From Odobenus rosmarus divergens (lineage: Eukaryota > Chordata > Mammalia > Carnivora > Odobenidae): a stretch of DNA of 64,000 nucleotides. A program made the translations under genes and the position numbers. The DNA is taken from the NCBI RefSeq assembly GCF_000321225.1, contig NW_004450583.1, positions 2,607,772 to 2,671,771 of the forward strand, given 5' to 3'. Under the pieces are notes generated by a model, which searched no databases, was not told where the DNA came from, and saw only the letters and a program-made list of their open reading frames with translations. Below are positions 34,011 to 45,640 of this stretch, in pieces. Each line of letters begins with the position of its first letter. The stretch's first letter is position 1.

Positions 34011-36131
34011 GGAGACCTTGTTATCCCCCCTCCCATTTCCTCACCCTTATAAAGGGTTGCCGTGTTCAGCTGTGCAGGTAATACATTGCACAAGTGTAAA
34101 CAGCATCTCTAAGAATGACATCACCCACAGCTATGGCAGGAAAGTCCTCAGGGTTCCCAGTAGGGTTAGTGATCGGTGGACCAGGTAACCCCAGTCCTTG
34201 AGGTTAACTTGGTGGCCTTACACAAGCTATTCAGTAATAGTGGGCTTTACTTTTGCATCTGTTAACTGTGTTTGTGGCTCCTGGGGAGGGGAAAAGCATC
34301 ATCTACTGATCTGAGGAGAATGAAATCGGGATGAGTGGCTTTATCATTAATTACCTACGGCATAAACATGTGTAATTATGCTCATTAAACACCTCAGAGT
34401 ATTTTTCCCCCTTAGCTATTTTGTTTGTATGAACTTGTTGGTTTTCTAGGATTCTGTTTTTGCTTGATAAAAGGGGGAGGCAGGCATGAAAAATGCCCTG
34501 GAATCATTGGCATTCCCTGTCCTCGTTGCCTTGGGTATCTTGCTGGAAAAGAGGGGGAGGCCAGGAGAAGTCTGGACAGCTGGTGGAGCCCTGGTCGGCT
34601 TGGGAGGCAGCCCTTCTCTGAACCCCGAGTTAAAAACACGTACAGGGAAAGGGAAGGCCTGAATTTCTTCTGTTTAAATATTTTCCTTCCTGTGGAAGAT
34701 AGAGTGCGTCCCAGTGCCAGAGCCTCCGATGACAATGTGAACCATGAGGAGGCAGGGAAGGCATAAAGCGTTGGTCTGGGGTGGGGAAGAGCAACCTGCT
34801 CAGTGCGCAGGGTCCAGGTGCTGCTTTGGCAAATGCTCTGGGATCCACAACCAGTGCCTGCTCGTGGTGTTGGTCTCGGTCCCAGGTTCAGCTAGGAATT
34901 TCCTCGCCACATATACTGGCTTGTTTCAAGCTAAGCAGCTACCTGGAGGAGGTGTGAATTCTTAGAAAGCGGGTTGCTTCTATTCCTTTTTTAGAGCAAG
35001 TTTCTTCTAAAAGAGTTCTGTATGACAGTTGGATCCAATATGCTTATAAAAAGGTTTTATTAAACTTGATGGGACTTAACGTTCATTTAGTACATCATAA
35101 GAATTGTCCCTCCTGGGCACTGTTCATGGCTAGAAAGTCTCCTGGCTTAAATGGTGCTCTGTAATTAGGACTCCAGGCCCTGATCTGAGGTCTCTCTTGG
35201 TTTGCTCTCAGTTTCTCACAAAGAAGGGAACTTGCCTACAGCCACTCCCACAGAAACAAAGCTTCTGGTTTTTTTCCCTTCCACCCCCTTCCCTGCCCCC
35301 ATCACTGTGCTTCGTCCCCTCCTACCGCCCAAATTTCCTCTAAGCATTGAGGGTCCCAAGGAAGAGAAGGGCAGGGGTGAAAAATTTGAAACTGCCCAAG
35401 ATGGATAGTGAAAACACCATGCATAAATAAATTACAGCACAACCCCCAGATGAACAATGATTGTGTGGTTGAAGACCTGGCTGAATAAGTGTGTCAGGCA
35501 CTGATTGGAAGCGTGATAAATGCAATGACCTAACAAAGGATTGACTTCTCCTGCAGACAGGCCCCTTTTAATGGATGGAAAGGGAGGAAGCTTCATTTAG
35601 AAGGGAAAGGCTGTTTGCTGTGCAGATATGACAAAGGGGAAGTAGACAACCATTGATTTACGTTTGGGAATGACAGTTGAAAAATTCAGCAATAATCATG
35701 ACAAATGAGAAGAGATGCAGTCAGAGAAAAAAATGCCAATATGTTAAGCCTGCAAAGAAATGCCAAGGTCACAGAGAAAGGTTCCCAAACTTCTCGTTTT
35801 GACAACCTTAATGGAAATAATAGGAAAGATGAGGGTTCAGGTTAAAAGGGATGGCTTGGCATGAAGGGCTGCAGGTGTTGGTAATTAGCGGTGAGTTTGG
35901 AGAGGGCGTGGCAGGAAGTCCTCCTTCCACCACTGGGAAGGCGTCTGTCCAAAAGCAGAGGAGATGCTTCCTGCTGCTGTCAGTGGTGCCCTCCTCTCTG
36001 AGGTTTGGAAAATCAAGCACGTGATTTTAATGTCAGTAGCAACAGCAGGAAGGAAAAATGTGGGCTGGGTATGCTTGAGATTCTTGATGAGGGACATTAA
36101 ATCAGATGTTTTGCTCTGGCCTCTGGACCAT

Positions 36132-36163
36132 GGTGCGTTTTATTTTGTTTTATTTTGTTTAAG
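36132..36163 (+). repeat. Short (TTTTATTTTG)n repeat
   Basis: GTTTTATTTT repeats about three times in tandem with period 10. It is a simple repeat. Confidence 0.85.
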
Positions 36164-36454
36164 AGACTGATTCGAAGTGAGAAGGTGATGAGGTTTAGGT
36201 CACCTGCCTGATCAAGATTGGTGAGATGTCTCCCGGTTTTTTATTATCTTTGTTTATAAGGCATGCAGTGTGTTGAATCCTGTATTTCTATACCCCAGTG
36301 AGAGAGACACACCCCAGAAAGTTCTATCTGAGGATGTGGAAAGTAGATTTAAAAATGTACATAAATGTGTAGGGAGGGAAGTGGTATGGAGAGGTGTGCT
36401 GCAAAGAGGCATTCTGGGAATGATCAGAACTGGAGTATTGTTAACTGCTAACAA

Positions 36455-36545
36455 TAACAGTTATGTGTGAATGTGGACAAGTTGCTTCACTTCTCTAGAG
36501 CCCACTATGCCCCTCTGTAAAATGGGGACATTTTTAGGGGTGGGG
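36455..36545 (+). repeat. MIR fragment
   Basis: 'gaatgtggacaagttgcttc' and 'ctctgtaaaatggggacatt' follow the plus MIR core. Confidence 0.75.
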
Positions 36546-36799
36546 GGCAGTTGCTGAGGTCCCTTTGTGGGTATGATCTGAGGACTTAATATTCTATCTA
36601 GACATAGTCTGTGGGTATGAAGTCTCTTTGTGTATGCCATGTATATACAAGCATATCTAACACAGACATCCACACATATATATCTTTTATTCAGCCACAT
36701 ATTTCACTGTTTTAGGCAGCAGTTAACACTGCAGTCTAATCTTTATTTTGGCTTGTTCTCATCCAAGCATTGTTTGTGGACTGAGACCCCAATTACAAA

Positions 36800-38340
36800 T
36801 AAGTGTTTTACTTAGCTCAAATGAAGTGTCATAAAATCATCATTCTGTTTACCGGGTAAAAACCATGACACTTAAGTGGGGGGAAGGAGCCCTCATACCC
36901 CCCAGGTAAGTGTATTATGGAACCAGTTACCAATTTAGAGAATGACAGAGTACTCTCTGTGGGAATTCCTCAGCTACAGACAACATTTGAACTATGATTA
37001 CATTTTTGCTGAATTAGTTGACGAGAGATAATTTTTTAAAAAGCTTATTTTATTTATGTGAAATGAAGTGCCAGGAAAAGCTCCTCCAAATGTATCATAA
37101 TTTGTGAATACTCCACTCTAAATGAAAAATGATTTTATTTAAGTCAACAAACTCCCTTTAGATAAGCCTTTAAGAGAAGTTATCTCATTAAAAAGGATCC
37201 GTTTCGGAGATGCGGTGTATTCCAATTCCTCTTCTTACCCAAGTGGCTTTGGAGGCCTGCCTGGACAGGGTTACCCCCGAGCCCCATGTCACCAAGAGCA
37301 CGTGGCTGTGTTCATTGGAATTGTCTGGTCATGTGAAGTTTCAAAATAAAACAGGTGCTGTGTTTAAAAACAACACCCCACCAACTAAAGCATGTGCAAT
37401 ATCAAGTTGCCAAAAGCTCTCCAACTCCCATCAGTTAAGGCAGCCTTTTAACTGCAGAAATGAAGGAGGGAAGGACTGGATTATAAATGAGTTGGATCTG
37501 GTATTTGAGGTAATCTTCAGTCTATAATGGTTTCTTACGACTTCACTTGTACCTGGGGCTGCACAGCGGGCATATAAGGAAAGTAGCCTCTTTAGATTAA
37601 ACATTTTCTAATCAGCTTTATCACTCATATCTGAATTTATCTTATTTGAGGAAAATGCCAATATATTAGCAGGCATGTATGATACACAAGGTGACCCTAC
37701 CAACTTAATGACATAATACATTATCCTTAATGAAGTCAATATCTTGTCTTTTAGCTGTCTGTCTATTGGGGCGATTAATTGCAGTGTCATTAAAGTTAGC
37801 TCTCTTTTCATTTGAGCTTGACAAGTCGCATAAAACTAATGTTCTTAGTTATCAGCTACTGGAATAGGTTGGAGGATGGAGGAAATTGTAGGACAAATAA
37901 GGGGGTACTGCTACAGCTAACTTGAAGGACTTTTTCCAATGACTGTTTTCCTTAGGTCTCTCCTTATTCAGGCTCTCTTGTTAGTTGTAATGCAAGGCAA
38001 AGCCAGACGGTTCTTATTTGGACCACAGTTCAGGGTGGAGAGAAGAGGGAACTGCTGAGAATTACACCTGATTTGGGAGACTTTGAGCCATCTAGTAACA
38101 GAAGCTTGATTACTGGAAGGGTTTCTGCGCTAAATAAATACATTTCCCGAGTTACCTCCTGAACCGCTGTACGTGAGCTGATATTCTGTGAGAGAGCGTG
38201 ATAAAGAGTGGTTGAAACCATATTTTCATTTAGCTTTGAAGTTTTTCTAATTTAATGGGCTCTCTGGCAGAAAGGAGGTTGGAGGGTGGGGGAAGGGATC
38301 TGTGTCCAAACCACGCTTTGCAAATGGTTCTAATAAACAC
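36800..38340. promoter_or_regulatory. Long conserved-looking noncoding region
   Basis: About 1.5 kb without recognisable transposons, with AAAATCATCATTCTG, CTGAATTAGTTGACG, AAATGATTTTATTTAAGTC, GGCGATTAATTGCAG and GTCATTAAAGTTAGC words. The 105-codon open frame at 37210-37527 has no domain and is not called as a gene. This is probably a cluster of noncoding regulatory elements, by appearance only. Confidence 0.4.
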
Positions 38341-39010
38341 CAGCTAATTGTGGGCAGTGTGGGAACCATAGCGCCTGGTCCACTGCTAATTGTGAAGCCA
38401 AAGAAAGCCTCACTCCCTGCCTTCCCCCTACCTCTGAAACTATGAGACAGGATGGCTGTAATTTACAGTGTGTTATCTTTGTCTATAGCGGCAAGATGAT
38501 ATGAAGTAAATCAAGGTACGAGTAATGAAAGACTGAGAATTTATTCCTTGGAGCACACTTTAAAGTGTAGTATCTGTTATAGTGGCACTGCCTGAAGACC
38601 CTGAAATGAGACTTGGATGAAGGGCAATAAAGCAGCATAGAGGCTCATGTTAATGTTGTTTGTCTGAGGTTAGTAATTGGGTTCCACTGATGAGTTGTGT
38701 GAAGACAAAGTGAGAATCCCAGCTAGTATTGTAAATCTTACATTGTTGGAACAAGAAGCAATCCTAACAAATATTGATCCTCTCTGTGCCCAGAGGCGAG
38801 GAGGGAAGCAGGGAACTGCAGAGCACTAGCTTGTTTCAATAGCACCAATTACCTTAGTGAAACCAGCGCGCTGCATGAAATCCCAGGGTGGATGCAAATG
38901 GTGAATTAGCCATGATTAGGCTTTTTAGATGGACCCCCCCCCGCCCCCAAATCAGGCCGGCTTAGCATTCTGTCTCAATTATCCTTGTGGTCCTAAAAAC
39001 ATATTTTATG
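38340..39010. promoter_or_regulatory. Candidate conserved noncoding region
   Basis: Unique DNA with CCAGCTAATTGTGGG, CACTGCTAATTGTGAAG (a repeated GCTAATTGTG word), GGTGAATTAGCCATGATTAG and AATAGCACCAATTACC. A C-rich run lies at 38934-38947. No repeat identity. Confidence 0.4.
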
Positions 39011-39940
39011 GAAGTTTTTCCTCCTAGGCATTAGAGGCCCTGGTCAGATGTGGACGCCAGGTATGAGTATATGGCTGGCTGCCGCCTTACACACAAAGGG
39101 GCCAGAGTGAATGTGTTGGAGTGTGACCACTGGAAAGATGTGGCTTTTCACCCTGGATTTCACTGAACAGCACCAAGTTTTGGGGCCCCTACCCCCCATG
39201 CAGAGGACTTAGGAGCTGTTTGTTTTTTTCTATTTGTGGTTAATTAATGTCCTAAAGATTTTTGGAGAGATGATCTCCAAGGAAGAAAAGGCATCTCAGA
39301 CTCTGTGTATTTTGGGGCTGGCTTCCCATTCTTCATTTTTAATGTAAAGGCCCTCTGAAGATCTGTGCTTATCCTATTTGAATATAGGACTGCCTTCCTT
39401 GGAATCTGTCGAGCTTTAATCAGGAAGAATTTGGGCTCATGGGAAGGGAAAGTGTTGATAAAATCTGGGAAGGTTACACTTCACTTTGTTTCTTCCCAGG
39501 AGGTTAAGTACTTATTCTCAGCACCTGCCCCCCATTCCATTACCTGGGCTGGGAATCTGTAGTAGTTACTTTCAGAGGTTACTCTCTAGACCAGATCTTG
39601 TCGCTGGGCTTGGCTGGGCTGGACTAGGTAGCTGTTTGGCCCTTGGCCTTCTGCCTTCTGTACTGCATCAGCTTTATCCATGCTATCCAGCCCAGTGGAC
39701 TCTGATGAGAAGAAGGACCATTCCTTGGGGGGGGGGGGGCTCAAAACAGCTGGTGTCTGATAGACAATATGACATATTTATAGCAATACTGGTGCCTTGA
39801 GCAGAAGGAAGATAAAGTCAGCCCCTACCCCCCAGAGTTGAGCAGACAAGAACAAGGTTTGAATAAAGAGAATCCTACACCTTCTAAAACTAAAATTTGG
39901 TACAGGATACATATCCAGGATTCCATGACACAATAATTAA
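39010..39940. other. Unique noncoding DNA
   Basis: Ordinary sequence. It contains a G13 run at 39727-39739 and a short GGGCTTGGCTGGGCTGG tandem near 39606. No gene supported. Confidence 0.55.
39727..39739 (+). repeat. G13 homopolymer
   Basis: Thirteen consecutive G, likely length-variable and difficult to sequence. Confidence 0.9.
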
Positions 39941-39944
39941 TTAG

Positions 39945-40060
39945 GTAGTTAATTCTACAAATGTTTATTGAGTGTCTAAGTTAGTGCCAAGCAGTGGTCT
40001 GGACACACAGTTGTATAAGATGGAGTTTACATCCTAGTGGCAGGAGGTGGGGATGGAATA
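39945..40060. repeat. Ancient interspersed repeat piece (L2/MIR-like)
   Basis: 'acaaatgtttattgagtgtc', 'tgccaagcagtggtctggac' and 'gtttacatcctagtggcagg' parallel the widespread 'tttattgagtgcctactatgtgccaggcac' text. Confidence 0.6.
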
Positions 40061-40189
40061 TAAACAAATGGGGGCAACTTCTGGTGTAAATGGTAAAGAA
40101 CTTTATCAAAAAAACTATTGCAATAGAAAGTGGCTTGGGTGGGGAGGGGGTTCTTTAATTGGGGTGGTCTGGAAAGGCTGTTATTCTCA

Positions 40190-40612
40190 CACTATACAAC
40201 AAACATTGGAACCGAGGGTTCCCCTTCATACCCCTGCCCAGTCTTATCTCTGTGTTGATACTCACTGTGTTCTGGGAGAACCGAAATGCCTCGTACCCCA
40301 CATACCTAGTTTCGGTTCATTTTCCAAGGCTGAGCTCAAAGACCATCTTCTTTGTGGAGCCATTCTGGTTCCACCAACTGAAAATGAGCATTTGTACTCA
40401 GGGTGCCTGTCCAGCATTCCATCCTCACTCTACTTTGGTTCTTGGCACTCTCTTTTATGTTCTAGTAATTTGTGTGCTCACCTCAGCTCTTCTTCTTGCC
40501 TGCGGGATCCTTAAGTAAAGGAACCGTGTGCAGTTAGCATCTCATCCCTTAGCGCTCAGCAGTGTCTTGTATGTAGTAGGTACTCTGTAAATATTTATTA
40601 AATGAAAAAAAT
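40190..40612 (+). mobile_element. L2 LINE 3' end
   Basis: The order 'aggctgagctcaaagaccat', 'ctttgtggagccattctggt', 'ttgtgtgctcacctcagctc', 'cagtgtcttgtatgtagtag' and 'gtactctgtaaatatttatt' matches the 3' end of LINE2. It is ancient and inactive. Two open frames of 119-155 codons here are chance frames in the L2. Confidence 0.9.
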
Positions 40613-42290
40613 CACAGGGAAGAGCTGGGAAATTTTAGAGTTGTGGATGCATGTGTTTTTTTGGGGGGTGGGGCTTTTGAAGGTGTCCAGAGTTTGATCT
40701 GCTGTATAGAAATGCCTCCATGAAACACCATTCTACTTTTGTGTAGATAGCTCACTGAGTGGGTTTGTTACATCTGGATGGACCGGTGATGTCTGCCTGC
40801 CTCTCTGGGCAACAAACACATTTTGGAAGGATTGTTAACTTGAGGGTTGTAATAAAACCTTTACCACTCTGAACAACTGGTACTGCTGTCTGCTAAGGGC
40901 GAACAAAGGCAAAAAGTGGTTCTATTGGCAAAAATGATTTGACAGTGTGGAAAAAATAATTCTGCAGACATCAATAAGCTCAGCAAATGCAAACTCACTG
41001 CCTTCTGGTTTGGATCAAGCTGTTCACCCCCATGTTGGGAACATTGCCACCTCCAACCAGCTCAGACACCCACTAGGCCAACTCTGGCTCTTCTGCACGA
41101 GGAGAGGGGAGTAAGTGAGTCCATTGCCCGTTGGCCTCCTGAGACACCTCTGAGGATTAAATAACTAATGATTGTAAAGTGCTCTGTGAAAAGAGAGTGC
41201 TCTATAAAGTGTTATTGTTGGGGCTGTTAAAAATGGAAAACGACTTTTAATTTAGAAAGAGAGCACTCAGCATTAGGAGGGGTGGGTAGCTGTAAAGCTT
41301 TTATCACCACTTTGCTTTCCTGAGGCTTCTTAGCTGTTGGTGTTGGCACTATGGTTGGCTCCCCCAGGAGTTCTTGCACCTGCTCACAGGGCCTAGGAAA
41401 GATGCCAACATCTCTTCAGCATGGTGCCATTCTGGTCCCTTTCTGTGTCACAACCTCCTGGTCAGAGCTATGATTCGATCAGCCTTGGACTGCCTTGTCA
41501 TCAGTTGGAATTTGAGATCAAGGAGCCTTTCCTGAAATGTAGCATGTCCTGTGATCTGGTAATGCCAGGACTCTGCCCCCGCCCCCTGCCCCAATAACTC
41601 CCCAGATGGGGCAGCGGTATAGACCACAAACCACTTGAAAGAGTAGGGGATGACAGCCTACCCTCAGCAGATAGGCCCTCCTTCCATTTCTTGTGAAAGA
41701 AGACTCCTCTTCCTCTCTTATTCAGTGGTAGTAATCAGTTTTTTAGTATGTATTCAAATTCACCAACTGTTCCCAGTCTTCTCGAATTTCACCAACTATT
41801 CCACTGTTCCTAGGCTTCTTGTTCACATTCTACTTTCTCCACGTCACATTATGTGGGTAGGAGGTTTAAAATACAGTGTTCTATTTCTACACCCTATATT
41901 ATTATTTCATGTCTTATGCATTCTGTATGTATTTGTTATCACTGTGTAGAATTTACTTGGACAAATACTTTAACGTGCGGTGCTGTGAATAGGAAGGGGA
42001 CTTTCGGGCATCCTTTTTCTTTGGCTCCTCTGACTCCTTTGACACCTGAGCCTCCCCAGTGACATGCAGTCCCTGCAAGAAAGGGGCCCATAAACTCAGT
42101 ATTTATCATACAAATGCAGTGATGTGTCTGCATTTTTATGACCTTGCTAAGTGGTGAGTATTCATTTGTGCCACCTCACCCCAGATGCCCATCCTGAGGC
42201 TGAGCTGTTTATCATGCTCTCATCTCTTTCCCAAAGCCTGAACAAGGAGCTTGGGACCACTATAAACATGTTCTCTTTCATTAAAGAGGA
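40613..42290. other. Unique noncoding DNA
   Basis: Mostly unique. Near 41150-41225 a diverged MIR-like tail ('gattgtaaagtgctctgtga') is visible. A near-duplicate 11-bp word (TTTCACCAACT/ATTCACCAACT) lies near 41757-41796. No gene supported. Confidence 0.5.
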
Positions 42291-42560
42291 AACTATTATC
42301 ATATATTTTTGTAATAACCAATAACATTTCAAATTACTCACATTTATGGCTTATAATCAAGCTTATGCTTAACCTCTAATCCTCATGAAGCTGGTAATGA
42401 TGGGCTCGTTGGTTAACCACTTATGGGAAGTTAAGGGCAGGTAGAAAGCCATCTGACCAATAAATAACCAGAGAAGCAACTCAGTTTTGAAGTTGAGATT
42501 ATAAACACCACACTTGGCTTATGCTTAATTGGTAACAAGTGAGGTAGCCTTCGTTGGCTT
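42290..42560. promoter_or_regulatory. Candidate conserved noncoding block with repeated 12-mer
   Basis: AT-rich unique DNA in which GCTTATGCTTAA occurs at 42361-42372 and 42517-42528, 156 bp apart. Other words are GTAATAACCAATAAC and GGTTAACC (HNF1-like half palindrome). No repeat identity. Confidence 0.4.
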
Positions 42561-43190
42561 TGTGGCGATGCACTGGTCGATTTGGCCTTGGTCAGTTTCT
42601 CACTGGTTAATGTGCTGAGTGATAAGGGATGCTGGGCGTTGCACCCTGGGTCACCAGGTCCTGAATCTTTGTCCTTGAAGCTAAGGATTTGGAAAGGTTG
42701 GTTGCAGCGTAGTTGATGACTAGCGTTTGAAGGTCAAAGAGGGCATTGCTCCCTCTGTAACTATGTGTTCTGACTGTGGTTCTCTATAGCCTCTTGTTTG
42801 AATCTCCATCATCCATGAGTCTGGGGTAGTATGGGATATGAATTACTGTGATGCTACCCGTCATGGGTTTAGATTAGTTTTTGAGTTGATTCACTTATTT
42901 GGAGGAGACGCTCATATGAAGAAATGGGCCAGTTTGTGGTAATGGCATGTTGGTCTGCCAACAGGATGGGAACAGAGGTTCAAGGGAGCGTGTTTATAAC
43001 GGGATGGTTGTTGCTTATCTAGAGGCTGCAGTTAAAGAGCTCTGAACTGAATGGCTTAGCAGAAGCACTCATTGATGTATTCAGTAATAAAAGGAATATA
43101 AGATAGAATCATCTGGAGTCCACTCTCCTTTAACTGTTTCAAGGATAATACTTTAACAGCCCTTTTTAATTATTAAATAATTGCAACCAG
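42560..43190. other. Unique noncoding DNA
   Basis: No repeat or gene recognised. The right part, near 43080-43190, is AT-rich (AATTATTAAATAATTGCAAC). Confidence 0.5.
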
Positions 43191-43194
43191 GGAT

Positions 43195-43244
43195 CTCCTG
43201 TTATCACTCCTGTTATCACTTTATAAAGCCAGGAGCTTTATAAA
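43195..43244. repeat. Tandem 12-mer followed by a palindrome
   Basis: CTCCTGTTATCA is repeated twice with period 12 (43195-43218), then TTTATAAAG (43220-43228) and CTTTATAAA (43236-43244) form a perfect 9-bp inverted repeat with a 7-base loop. Confidence 0.85.
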
Positions 43245-43385
43245 CCTCCTCTCATTTAATCATCCCAACAACCTTATGATGAAATTATTACTTTCCACAT
43301 TTCATAGAGGAGAAAACAGAAGCCTAGAAGGCTTAAAGGACTTGCCCTAGGCCACACATCCAATAGTTACATAGTCCAGTGGAAT
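43225..43385 (-). repeat. MIR copy
   Basis: 'cctcctctcatttaatcatc', 'agaggagaaaacagaagcct' and 'cctaggccacacatccaata' are the reverse MIR order. Confidence 0.85.
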
Positions 43386-43945
43386 GACTTCTAATAGCAA
43401 AACTCATGTTCATAACCTGTGTACATAAGCTACATGTCATGAAAGATAGAAAGATATCCCAAGCAAGTGGAGATATCATGGACTTCCTGTCTGTCATGTA
43501 ACGAAGATGATTAATTGATCTCCTGTGATACCTTGGCTCCTGTAGCTGGGACTGCAATGGCATATTGGGAGATTTTGACATATTAATCCAAATGAAATGA
43601 AGACATTTCTGGATGAATTACTGTTAGAGATTTTTTGCAGTTTGTTAGTAGCAGTGAATAAGAGATTGGCCATAGCTACTTATCATCATGTAAAGATAGG
43701 GCTGAAAGGAGCCTTAGGATAGTTACCTAGCTCAAGGGTGGCAATCTGAATCCAACAATAGTTACTGAACAAGTATTTATCGGGGACTTGGTACAAGCTA
43801 GGCATGGGTGTATGCTCTGATGTTTTATGTATACTTACATAATAATGCCACACTAGAATGTTAAAAATTTTGCTTTAAATAGCTATATGTCATTGAAAGA
43901 AATTGAAAGAAGAAAATATAGTCTTTACATTTGATAACATGTCAC
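43385..43945. other. Unique AT-rich noncoding DNA
   Basis: No gene recognised. 'gaacaagtatttatcgggga' and 'caagctaggcatgggtgtat' near 43770-43810 are relics of an old interspersed repeat. Confidence 0.5.
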
Positions 43946-45640
43946 CCATTTTTGCTGCTTTTTTTTTTTTTATAGGACTGAAATTTCATGGGATAATTTT
44001 TTACAGTCTGAAGAATTTCTATAAACATTCATCATTGGAGTCTCTGGCACAAATTCTCTGTTTCTGTTTATCTGAAGGTTTCTTTATGTTGTTTTCATTT
44101 TTGAAGAATACTTTCACTGAGTGTAGAATTCCAGTTTGACTTGTTTCAGCAGTTCACAGCAGTCATTCCATTGTCTCTAGCCTCCACTGTTGCTCATAGG
44201 AAGTCAGTTGTCACTTTTAAATGTTGTTTCCCCCTATGGATGTAGAGTAATGTAGCATTTTTCTCTGCTTTCAAGATTTTCTCTTTCACTATGGTTTTCA
44301 GAAGTTTGACAGTGATGTTTGTAGGTATGATGTTTTTCCAAATTCATACTGCATAGATTTCTCTAAGTTTTTGCATCTTTATGTTTAAATTTTGTTATAT
44401 ATATATATATAACATATATGTATATATTTTATTTTATATTGTATATTTTATATATACATACATATGTATATATCTTATTTTTATATTTATATGTTTATAT
44501 AATATTTATGTTTTATATTTATATATATGTATGTATTTTATTTTTACTAAAATACTGAAGTTGACTTTTTGGCCATTAATCTTTCTATTTTTTCTGCCCC
44601 AGCCTCTTTCTTTTCTCTTACTGATACTCTAGTTACATGTATCTTAGACCGTTTTAAATAGTGTTACAGGTCACTGAGTCTGTTGATTGCTTTGTAAAAT
44701 ATTTTTTCCTCTTTCTGGTTAGATAATCTCTGTTGACTAAATCTTTTCTTTTCCCATGTCCATTCTTATGTTAAGGTCATCTAGCATATTAATTTTAAAT
44801 ACTGTACTTTTTAATTTCCATTTAGTTTTTTATTTTTTAAAAAAAATTTCTCTGATGAAATCTTTCAATCCATCTTTTCATTTACTATAGCCATCGTTTT
44901 TATTAATAACTTGGTCATGTCTATTACAGCTACTTTAAAGTACATGTGTATTCCACAGTTGTGGAGTCATATCAGGCTTAGTGTCTACTGACTTTTTAAA
45001 AAGTCTTGACTATGGATCACATTTTCCTATTAGCATGTCTAGTAATTTATTATTGTATCCTGGACATTGTGAGCAATACATTGTATAGATTAATAGACTA
45101 TAGTTTATTTTTTAAAAAATATATACATTGCTAAGTTTTTGTTCTAGCAGATAATTTGGCTGGACTCAAATTACAAATTGGGTCTCCCTTGTGGTAAGCA
45201 GTAGCTGAGACCTCTGCTCAGTTCTTTGAGACTTCCATTTGTTACTTTTCACTCAGCTTTGTGTAATTTTCCCAGCAATTGTAGTTCAAGGTCACAAAGA
45301 TCTGGTTGTATGTCTTTTGAAGGTTGGGAACCTCATTCTTTGTTGTTCCCTCCTTTCTGGGATCTCTCCCCTCACACTCTGACTGCTCTGCCAGTGGTAG
45401 AATCCATCCTTTGATTTTTCTAGCCAATAAGAGTTTGACTTTCTGCTTAACCACTTTGTCTTGCAGACTTCTGTAAAGAGATGAATTCCATCCAGTTTCT
45501 GCCTGTTTTTGGTTGCTTTCCAATGCATTAACATACTAGTTTTTAAAAAATATTTCCTCCAAAATTCATCATTATTTATGGGAAGGTTAGTCCAATATAA
45601 GCTACTCTGCCATTACGAGAAACTGCACTTCAAATCTTAT
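43945..45640 (-). mobile_element. L1 LINE fragment, diverged
   Basis: Plus-strand text such as 'aatactttcactgagtgtag', 'gaagtcagttgtcactttta', 'ctgctttcaagattttctct', 'cctggacattgtgagcaata' and 'aagctactctgccattacga' follows, in order, a well-known reverse-strand L1 stretch. The body is AT-rich, frameshifted and interrupted by a TATATA microsatellite. It begins with a T-run at about 43960. The exact subfamily and part of the L1 are uncertain. No coding capacity remains. Confidence 0.75.
44393..44535 (+). repeat. (TA)n-rich microsatellite inside L1
   Basis: TATATATATATATA runs mixed with TTTTATATTTATATG words, almost pure A/T over about 140 bases. Likely unstable in length. Confidence 0.9.

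Larger units (their letters stand above)
34010..36800. other. Unique noncoding DNA, partly conserved-looking
   Basis: Unique, low-repeat sequence. The AT-rich parts 34320-34440 and 35400-35830 carry CATTAATTACC, TGTGTAATTATGC, CATAAATAAATTACAGC and CAGCAATAATCATGAC words. A MIR piece lies at 36455-36545 and a decamer repeat at 36132-36161. No gene supported. Confidence 0.5.

Noticed and set aside
39606..39625. GGGCTTGGCTGGGCTGG as a functional tandem repeat
   Set aside because: Only two or three imperfect short units; consistent with chance in G-rich sequence.
40047..40518. Open frames of 155 and 119 codons
   Set aside because: They lie in the L2 3' end and read in two competing frames.
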